A DNA stretch of 12,391 nucleotides. Origin: Neptunomonas sp. Its GTDB lineage: Bacteria > Pseudomonadota > Gammaproteobacteria > Pseudomonadales > Balneatricaceae. The stretch lies in the NCBI GenBank assembly GCA_004195305.1, contig SDWN01000274.1:1-12391 (forward strand), read 5' to 3'. Below the pieces are notes generated by a model that ran no database searches, was not told where the DNA came from, and saw only the letters and a program-made list of their open reading frames with translations. Of the stretch, positions 8,301 through 12,391 are shown piece by piece. Both the position numbers and the translations under genes were made by a program. Positions within the stretch are counted from its first letter, which is position 1. The number at the start of each line of letters is the position of its first letter.

Positions 8301-9600
8301 ATTTACGCTCAGTGCTGTCACGGCTGATCCCGATCATCCCCACTACCTGGTTGTCGGCATCGACAAACGCTACCTTTAGCGTATCCAGCAACACGTTGCG
8401 CCCGTTAGCAAATGTCACCCACTCTTCCGCACGCTGGCTACCCCCAACATGCAGCAGCTGCGGGTCAAGCTCATGGAAATGCGCAGGCAGGTCGTGCGGA
8501 AACAGATCGGCATCCCGATGCTGCAGCAACTGCTCACGACCGAGCCCGATATAGCGCTCAAACGCGGCGTTACAGCTGAGATAATTACCCCGATTATCTT
8601 TGCAATAGATTAAATCCGGAACGGCATCAACCAGCGCATTAACCAGGCGTTTTTCCTGACTCAGCACCGCAAGCGCCTGCTGATAATCCCGAGTTCTGCG
8701 CTTCACCTCATGCCTTAGCAACACCGGAGAGCACACCAATACATAGACCAGCGCCCCCATAACCAGCGCCAGCAACACCCCGATGCCGTGATACTCCCAT
8801 TTCCACACCGACTCAACACGCCATCCGCCCACCGGCGCGGCAGCCAGCTGCCAACTCCCCGAAGGCACACTGATCCGAGCGGTCACAGGATGGTTATCAA
8901 ACACCGCGGACGAGCCAAAAAAAACATTGCCGAGTTCGCCCAGACCATCGACACCCCGCAGCCCAATCAACAGATTGCTCATGCTTGGATCGAAAAAACC
9001 GGCACCCTGATACAGTGGCTCAACATCCAGCAAAATCGCTGCAAAACCCCAAAACTGCTCCTGATCACCGACACGCTGATAGATCGGCAGACGACCTATC
9101 AGCGCCGTACCGCCCTGAATTAAACGCACAGGTCCTGCCAACACATAGCGTTTGTCATGGATGGCACGATTAACCGCATCGCGACGGTCGGGATCCGCGC
9201 GCAAGTCATGACCCACAACGGCCTCGTTACCCTTGAAGGGGTAGACATAGCTCACCACCGCATTCGGCTGCAATTGCAGACTACGAATGCCGAACACACC
9301 CGCCTGCAGTTCGCCGGCAAAGCGACGAAACTCATCAACCGAAAACTCACGCCCGGAATGCAGAGAGCTTTTAACGAAAGCACTCAGCCCCTGAACCAGC
9401 GCCAAACGCGTATGCAGACCCGATTCGAGATTAGCCCGCACCGAGCTCAGATCACGCCCGACCTGTTGCCGCTGCTGCAGATAATCATTTTCCTGAAAAA
9501 AGTCACCCAGCCGCCAAACAGCAGCCAACACCACCAGGATCACAGCCAACGCGCTGAGCAAGGGAAGAGTTCGATATCCTAACAATAGATGACCACCCAC
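5398..9600 (-). CDS. CHASE-PAS-PAS-GAF-PAS-PAS-GGDEF-EAL c-di-GMP signalling protein
   Basis: This 1400-residue inner-membrane protein probably makes and/or degrades c-di-GMP in response to periplasmic and cytoplasmic signals. In order it has membrane helix 11-30, a periplasmic CHASE domain (about 45-265; PFKGNEAVVGHDLRAD, YVLAGPVRLIQGG), helix 271-291, PAS 318-432, PAS 444-562, a divergent GAF-like region (about 570-715), PAS 725-840, PAS 848-960, GGDEF about 968-1130 and EAL about 1145-1395. The EAL domain keeps its usual catalytic residues: E1178 (EAL), N1237, E1269, D1298, D1299, K1319, E1355 and Q1375. It should be an active phosphodiesterase. The GGDEF motif reads NGDEF (1050-1054), and the RXXD inhibitory site is lost (G1041 replaces Arg), so cyclase activity and product inhibition are uncertain. 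The GTG start at 9598-9600 has no Shine-Dalgarno; a TTG at 9583-9585 has GGTGG seven bases upstream and may be the real start. Confidence 0.95.
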   Translation of the reverse strand: MGGHLLLGYRTLPLLSALAVILVVLAAVWRLGDFFQENDYLQQRQQVGRDLSSVRANLESGLHTRLALVQGLSAFVKSSLHSGREFSVDEFRRFAGELQAGVFGIRSLQLQPNAVVSYVYPFKGNEAVVGHDLRADPDRRDAVNRAIHDKRYVLAGPVRLIQGGTALIGRLPIYQRVGDQEQFWGFAAILLDVEPLYQGAGFFDPSMSNLLIGLRGVDGLGELGNVFFGSSAVFDNHPVTARISVPSGSWQLAAAPVGGWRVESVWKWEYHGIGVLLALVMGALVYVLVCSPVLLRHEVKRRTRDYQQALAVLSQEKRLVNALVDAVPDLIYCKDNRGNYLSCNAAFERYIGLGREQLLQHRDADLFPHDLPAHFHELDPQLLHVGGSQRAEEWVTFANGRNVLLDTLKVAFVDADNQVVGMIGISRDSTERKWTEQALQASERKYREIINGLDEVLYRVSLDDHRLEFMSPSARDLFGYEASAFTDQADFLLGIVHPDTLSAFTEYWYALCHGEMPLTFQYSIVDAAGRQRWLLQSAKVICNGRGEAVAVEGICRDITESQRMQRLLARVNQAVAGVVGEAFFEALAIVLADVLEMDYALVAKVDSSVSCASSVVMLVDGQLCSPLETALQSGPGRQVVSAEMYLCQSAVQQQFPDDEWLRCHAVESYIGARLLDSSGAVIGVLALMGRDPLRYSELAATLLEVFAPRVAAELERMGNDRQLRKLYCAVDQSPAAVVITDEKGVIEYCNDSVSGISGYHGDELIGRNARVFKPEKRSMVFYRELLGTLTAGDSWHGELQNRHKDGSVYWADSSIYPIRVGLEGAINFVLISVDVTEQKVKDSRLKMASTVFDTTSEAIIVSNSDNKIQLVNPAFTTISGYSAAEVIGKDPGLLSSGHHDAQFYAEMNAALRTYNHWQGEIWNRRKNGEIYPEWLSIVRVLDQFGDVEQYVAVFSDVSKRKETEELLYQQANYDPLTGQPNRMLAQDRLRSAVTRSKRLSTEVAVLHLGLDRFKWVNDTYGHDAGDALLKATAERLVEVVGDSDTVARLNGDEFLILLPEIRSSHDAEHIAGAIGQRLSKPFQLDKGEAYLGSSIGVALYPLDAEDIVGLLHHADAAMWRAKENSGASYCFFTHEMNQQAQVRSQLERDLRKAIVNQEFEVYYQPLVSLHNQAVTGAEALIRWHHPQQGLISPARFIPLAEETGLIVPIGRWVLAQVCEQLKQWHDDADLSIRVAVNLSAKQCLGPEGVETVCSVIVGSQVDTGRLVIEITESMLMEDKQSLSALRQLRALGVKLSMDDFGTGYSSLSYLKHFPIDILKIDRAFVKGLPDDKGDAALVQAIVAMARSLKLEVVAEGVETDAQRTFLKSLSCNYVQGFFYSKPMPLSAFEIFVKQYNAQRI

Positions 9601-9806
9601 TCAAAATATTGAGGATTAAAACCACATCGACATATCACGGCGCTCGATAACAACCAGCCAAGACCGTAATTCAACACAAAGGGGCATTCTAGACAAAATG
9701 ACCAACAAACAAAACGGCTACGTATCAACCAGAAAACAACAAGAGGAGAAAAAAAAGGGGGGGCTTAGCGAGGAAACGCACCAATAGCGGAAAAAAAGTG
9801 GTACAT
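9601..9806 (-). other. Intergenic region upstream of the c-di-GMP gene
   Basis: About 200 bases lie between the cytochrome c5 terminator and the c-di-GMP gene. The + strand is purine-rich and contains an A8G7 homopolymer pair (9749-9763). On the minus strand a TAGAAT hexamer (9686-9691) could be a -10 box giving a leader of about 80 bases, but no good -35 accompanies it. I see no small gene, riboswitch or strong hairpin here. The promoter of the c-di-GMP gene must be in this stretch if the preceding terminator is efficient. Confidence 0.3.
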
Positions 9807-9845
9807 AAAAAGCGGGGGCAACGTCAAAGGATATCGCCCCCCGCT
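9807..9845 (-). terminator. Rho-independent terminator after cytochrome c5
   Basis: Read on the minus strand, AGCGGGGGGC (9836-9845) pairs with GCCCCCGCT (9811-9819) with a single bulged G and a 16-base loop. A run of five T (9807-9811) overlaps and follows the stem. It begins five bases after the cytochrome c5 stop codon. It is very GC-rich and separates the cytochrome cluster from the c-di-GMP gene. Confidence 0.88.
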
Positions 9846-9849
9846 GGCT

Positions 9850-10137
9850 TTACTTGGACATGAACTCGATTGCAGCTTTCAGCTCTGCATCGGTGCAATC
9901 CATGCAGAGACCTCTAGGAGGCATAGCGCCTTTACCAGAAATCGAAGTCGCCAGCATGGCATCCATACCTGCTTCAAGGCGAGAGGCCCACTCGGCAGCA
10001 TTGTGCGCCTTGGGTGCACCAGCTACGCCCGCGGCATGACAGTTCACACAGGCTTTGTTGTATACAGCTTCGCCATCAGCAGCGAACACACCGGTGCTCA
10101 GTAGAGCGACAGCAGCAAATGCAAGTACTTTTTTCAT
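9850..10137 (-). CDS. Cytochrome c5 (soluble periplasmic monoheme cytochrome)
   Basis: This is a small class I c-type cytochrome that carries single electrons in the periplasm. The 95-residue precursor has a Sec signal peptide (1-19, MKKVLAFAAVALLSTGVFA, cleavage before ADGEA). The mature part has the heme-binding motif CVNCH (30-34) and the axial methionine M72 in SGKGAMPPRG. A second cysteine pair, C78 and C81 in GLCMDCTDAELKAAI, forms the disulfide characteristic of cytochrome c5. The order and spacing match bacterial cytochromes c5 such as that of Azotobacter. It closely resembles the N-terminal domain of the fusion cytochrome at 11430-12380 (both share AVYxKACxxCHxxGVxGAPK). The ATG at 10135-10137 has only a weak AGGT element about 12 bases upstream. 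A candidate promoter lies upstream and a strong terminator downstream, so it can be transcribed alone. Confidence 0.95.
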   Translation of the reverse strand: MKKVLAFAAVALLSTGVFAADGEAVYNKACVNCHAAGVAGAPKAHNAAEWASRLEAGMDAMLATSISGKGAMPPRGLCMDCTDAELKAAIEFMSK

Positions 10138-10190
10138 AGTTTACGACCTATTACAGTTTAACCTAAAAAGCTCAATCTGAGCAGCGGGTG

Positions 10191-10219
10191 AATATAGCAG
10201 AAGGTCGCCGATTTGAATA
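10191..10219 (-). promoter_or_regulatory. Candidate extended -10 promoter of cytochrome c5
   Basis: On the minus strand TGCTATATT forms an extended -10 element (TATATT at 10191-10196, TG at 10198-10199), with five of six matches to TATAAT. The -35 position (10214-10219, TATTCA) is poor, as is common with extended -10 promoters. Transcription would start near 10184, giving a leader of about 46 bases. Confidence 0.45.
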
Positions 10220-10241
10220 ACCTCACAGTCGTTCAATCGGC
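10207..10241. promoter_or_regulatory. Inverted repeat over the cytochrome c5 promoter (operator candidate)
   Basis: GCCGATTTGAA (10207-10217) and TTCAATCGGC (10232-10241) form a nearly perfect inverted repeat: ten matched bases per arm, one extra T, and a 14-base centre. One arm overlaps the presumed -35 region of the cytochrome c5 promoter. No T-tract follows on either strand, so it is not a classical terminator, although it lies 3' of the lipoprotein gene. An operator for an unidentified regulator, or an mRNA 3'-end hairpin, are both possible. Confidence 0.4.
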
Positions 10242-10269
10242 ACCTCGCTACATTCGGAAAACTTTACGC

Positions 10270-11322
10270 CTAGCCGGGAATGAAGATTCCGCCGGTGCGT
10301 AGCGCGCGCACGATCTGCTTCCTTGCTGCTTCAAGCCATTCGATTCCAGCCTTATGATCGCCGTCTGCTGCAGCACTTTCGGCCTTGGCACGCGCCTCTT
10401 CTGCCACACTGACGTACTTATCTACCTGCTTGGCAACGTACGCCGAAGACGCCCGCTTGTCCTTAAGCAGCACATCCACCAGCACCAATTGCGACTTGTA
10501 ACGTTCTAGCTCATATACGTATTCATCCTTCTTGGTCGCAAAATTCAGACTCCGTACCAATGTTTCACCTTCGCGCATCGACTCAATCGAATCGCGCAAC
10601 ATCTCAAAACTCTCGCGCAACAACAGCTGCGCCTTAGGGTACTGCTTGGCGACAACCGCCTTATCCGCCTCCGCGACCAGAGTCCGCACCTGTGCCCGCA
10701 GCGCATCGCCCTCACTGCTTGAGCCCTTTTCATCACTGATACGCGCCTGCTGTTCCATAAAGGAAACGACCGAGCGCTTCAGCTTTTTGTAATCGGTCTC
10801 ATGCTTCTCCGCCAACACCGACTCCATGGATGCGGATCGAATCGCGGTATACATTGATTTGACCGACAAATTCAACAGCCGCGAAGCCTCTGTTTTACCC
10901 CCGGCATGCAGCGCCTGGTCATACAGAGCCTTTGCCTTAGCATGGTGCTCATGCGCAACCGGATTATCACTGCTGATCACCTGCTTCGCTCCCGACGAGC
11001 GATTAATAAGCGTGCCGATCCTTTCCATGCGCGGATCCAGGGTCTTCGCCTGAGCGGACACTACCGGCGCCGCAGTTGGCTTAGGCGGGATAAACACCAC
11101 CTTGGGCGCCGCTGTCACAACCTCAGCAACCGCAACCGCAACCTCAGCCGCGATAGGCGCTGGTGTAACAGGCTCGGAAACCACAGCCACCGGGACGACC
11201 GGAGCCTCAGCCACGATCGGCTCCGAGGGCTTAACCGGCTCAGCCGCCAGCGGTTTTTCGGGTACCGAATTACAGCCTGTCAACAACACTGCCCCAAAAG
11301 CAACAAACATGACCTTTTTCAT
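10270..11322 (-). CDS. Unrecognised lipoprotein with Pro/Ala/Val linker and repeated helical module
   Basis: I do not recognise this 350-residue protein. It has a lipoprotein signal peptide with lipobox LLTGC (C17 becomes the lipidated N-terminus). The next residues, Asn-Ser, do not give an Asp+2 inner-membrane retention signal, so the outer membrane is the likelier location. Residues 18-90 are rich in Pro, Ala, Val and Glu (PVVPVAVVSEPVTPAPIAAE) and should be an extended linker. Residues 95-343 are strongly helical and charged, and look internally repeated: about 172-247 aligns with about 262-341, and a shorter related hairpin is at 124-163. The end is TGGIFIPG. The gene lies between the fusion cytochrome and cytochrome c5, so a scaffold or partner for these is inferred. 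The ATG (11320-11322) has no Shine-Dalgarno; CCTCCT directly precedes it. Confidence 0.88.
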   Translation of the reverse strand: MKKVMFVAFGAVLLTGCNSVPEKPLAAEPVKPSEPIVAEAPVVPVAVVSEPVTPAPIAAEVAVAVAEVVTAAPKVVFIPPKPTAAPVVSAQAKTLDPRMERIGTLINRSSGAKQVISSDNPVAHEHHAKAKALYDQALHAGGKTEASRLLNLSVKSMYTAIRSASMESVLAEKHETDYKKLKRSVVSFMEQQARISDEKGSSSEGDALRAQVRTLVAEADKAVVAKQYPKAQLLLRESFEMLRDSIESMREGETLVRSLNFATKKDEYVYELERYKSQLVLVDVLLKDKRASSAYVAKQVDKYVSVAEEARAKAESAAADGDHKAGIEWLEAARKQIVRALRTGGIFIPG

Positions 11323-11399
11323 AGGAGGGATTCTCGCAGAGTAAACCTGAATACCCGCTGAACTATGACGGGAAATACGCAGTAGAAGAAAGGGGACAA

Positions 11400-11420
11400 C
11401 TGGCCACGCGGGGTGGCCAG
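11400..11420 (-). terminator. Hairpin after the fusion cytochrome gene, probable terminator
   Basis: A perfect 8-bp GC-rich stem, CTGGCCAC/GTGGCCAG (11413-11420 and 11400-11407), with a 5-base loop lies nine bases after the stop codon of the fusion cytochrome. On the minus strand it is followed by TTGTCCCCTTTCTTC, which is pyrimidine-rich but not a clean T-tract. It may therefore terminate partially or stabilise the upstream mRNA, and the lipoprotein may still receive read-through. Confidence 0.6.
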
Positions 11421-11429
11421 CCAGTACGA

Positions 11430-12380
11430 CTACTCTTTAAAATCAACAGCCTTCTTCTTGTTGGAGTGACAGCGCTTACACTCAGTCACCGGGAAGGCCA
11501 CCTTGCCGTGACAGACACCACACTTCTGGCCGAGCAAAATAGCCGCCATGCTGATCTGATTGGCACCCTTCTTCGGAATAAAGATATCCGGGTGACAGTT
11601 AGAGCAATCCAGCCATTCGGTATGCTGTTTATGCGGATAGACCACATCCGGCATAGAGCCCTTCACTTCACGGATGATATCCAGATCCATCACAAACGGA
11701 CGCTTATTTGGGTCAACCCGGTCGTAGCGCGGAGCAATCGTACCATCCGCCAACGTCTTCACCCAATCCACCCGATTGCCGGCGATCCCCTTAGCAAAGC
11801 CCGCCATTCCATCGCGCGGTGACTGCAGCAAGAAGGTACCCTCATTATCCGCGTCATGGATACCGTCTTGGGCAGGCGCAGGATTCCACTGATCCGCCGA
11901 TTTCATCAGCCGGTTGAAAGAGATATTGGGGCGCGCCACAACGGGTTTGGGCTTAGGCTTGGCCTTAACTACAGGTTTGGGCTTAGCTACAGGCTTGGGC
12001 TTAGCCTTGGACTTAGGGGCCGCTTTTTTTGCCACGGGCTTGTCAGCAAATGACAGACCCGCCTCTTTAACCATGTACGCGATGACATTGCTCAGATCAT
12101 CTTCCGTCAGCGTTGGGTTTCCGCCCCGCGCAGGCATGTTATTAAGGCCATTCAAGGTGTGCTCCAGAAGCTTTTTCTGACCCTGCTTCAATCGCGGGAT
12201 CCAGTCCTCTTTACTCCCCAGCTTGGGCGCACCCATAACCCCGGACTTATGACAAGCAAAACAAGCCTTATCATAAACCGCTTTACCTGCAGCGGGGTCA
12301 TTCTTAGCGAAAGCATTAGACCCGGCACCCACTAATGGCAACAAAATTGCGATCATGGCAGAACGCTTAAACAGATTCAT
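11430..12380 (-). CDS. Tetraheme fusion cytochrome: c5-like domain, Lys/Pro linker, c7-type triheme domain
   Basis: This is a periplasmic multiheme electron carrier of 316 residues. A Sec signal peptide (1-25, ending SNAFA) is followed by a monoheme class I domain: CFACH (40-44) and axial M82 in NNMPARGG. A Lys/Pro/Ala/Val rod (about 114-149, PKPVAKPKPVVKAKPKPKP) leads to a segment of unknown fold (about 150-245). The C-terminal domain has YPHKQHTEWLDCSNCHPDIF, CGVCHGKVAF and CKRCH: heme motifs at 259-263, 287-291 and 301-305, distal-ligand histidines H250 and H253, and possibly H175. Its spacing fits the c(7)-type triheme cytochrome family. The ATG at 12378-12380 is preferred over a GTG two codons upstream; only 11 bases of upstream sequence are present, so the promoter is missing. 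Heme loading would depend on a Ccm system such as the one encoded downstream. The electron partners are unknown. Confidence 0.93.
   Translation of the reverse strand: MNLFKRSAMIAILLPLVGAGSNAFAKNDPAAGKAVYDKACFACHKSGVMGAPKLGSKEDWIPRLKQGQKKLLEHTLNGLNNMPARGGNPTLTEDDLSNVIAYMVKEAGLSFADKPVAKKAAPKSKAKPKPVAKPKPVVKAKPKPKPVVARPNISFNRLMKSADQWNPAPAQDGIHDADNEGTFLLQSPRDGMAGFAKGIAGNRVDWVKTLADGTIAPRYDRVDPNKRPFVMDLDIIREVKGSMPDVVYPHKQHTEWLDCSNCHPDIFIPKKGANQISMAAILLGQKCGVCHGKVAFPVTECKRCHSNKKKAVDFKE
11941..12005. repeat. Degenerate short direct repeats coding the Lys/Pro linker
   Basis: Near-identical 17-base units, ACAGGTTTGGGCTTAGC and variants, start at 11941, 11971 and 11989 on the + strand. The offsets of 30 and 18 bases are multiples of three, so gain or loss of a unit would change the linker length of the fusion cytochrome without shifting its frame. 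The repeats lie wholly inside the coding region. Confidence 0.7.
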
Positions 12381-12391
12381 GTTCACGATCC

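Noticed and set aside
10207..10241. FNR/CRP-type site in the inverted repeat
   Set aside because: The TTGA and TCAA half-sites are too far apart for the usual TTGAT-N4-ATCAA spacing.
10906..11361. Open + strand frame of 151 codons opposite the lipoprotein
   Set aside because: The Arg/Asn/Leu-rich translation is the shadow of the Pro/Ala/Val linker codons; there is no start context and no family match.
11941..12005. CRISPR-like short repeats
   Set aside because: Units are 17 bases, imperfect, separated by only 1-13 bases, and lie in a coding linker; there are no spacers or cas genes.
11856..12053. Gly/Leu-rich repetitive + strand frames opposite the cytochrome linker
   Set aside because: The repetitive sequence is the reverse complement of the Lys/Pro linker codons; the CXXCH-containing minus-strand frame is clearly the real gene.

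Overview
The window is one contig of a bacterial genome, most likely a gammaproteobacterium. That inference rests on a System I (Ccm) cytochrome c maturation locus with E. coli-like CcmE, CcmF and CcmG, a class I cytochrome c5 with its characteristic second cysteine pair, and a CHASE-PAS-GAF-GGDEF-EAL signalling protein. No rRNA, tRNA, transposase or CRISPR array was found. Bases 1-19 are not genomic: they match the Nextera (Tn5 mosaic end) sequencing adapter exactly, so the left edge is an untrimmed library end.

Layout. Only one gene is on the + strand: a pentapeptide-repeat protein (20-525) that has lost its start at the left edge. Everything else is on the minus strand, so the transcription order runs from right to left. 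(1) At 12380-9850 lies a redox cluster. It holds a four-heme periplasmic fusion cytochrome (c5-like domain, Lys/Pro linker, c7-type triheme domain), an unrecognised lipoprotein with a long Pro/Ala/Val linker and a repeated helical part, and a free cytochrome c5. Terminators follow the fusion cytochrome and cytochrome c5. (2) At 9600-5398 lies a 1400-residue membrane-bound c-di-GMP protein with a periplasmic CHASE sensor, four PAS domains, a GAF-like region, a GGDEF domain with altered motif and an intact EAL domain. (3) At 5318-541 lies a ccm operon in the order ccmI, ccmE, ccmF, ccmG, then a CopD-like four-helix membrane protein. It closes with a strong terminator whose hairpin contains the last gene's stop codon.

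How the genes fit together. The ccm genes ligate heme to periplasmic apocytochromes (CcmE carries heme, CcmF ligates it, CcmG reduces the CXXCH cysteines, CcmI holds the apoprotein). The neighbouring cytochromes are their obvious clients. The fusion cytochrome and the lipoprotein both carry extended rod-like linkers, which suggests an electron-transfer module reaching across the periplasm; this is inference. No ccmABCD or ccmH is in the window. The ccm gene order is unusual: ccmI leads, and a CopD-like gene, translationally coupled to ccmG, occupies the place where ccmH is normally found.

The parts most worth following up are the c5-rod-c7 fusion with its partner lipoprotein, the rearranged ccm operon with its coupled CopD-like gene, and the NGDEF/EAL protein between them.
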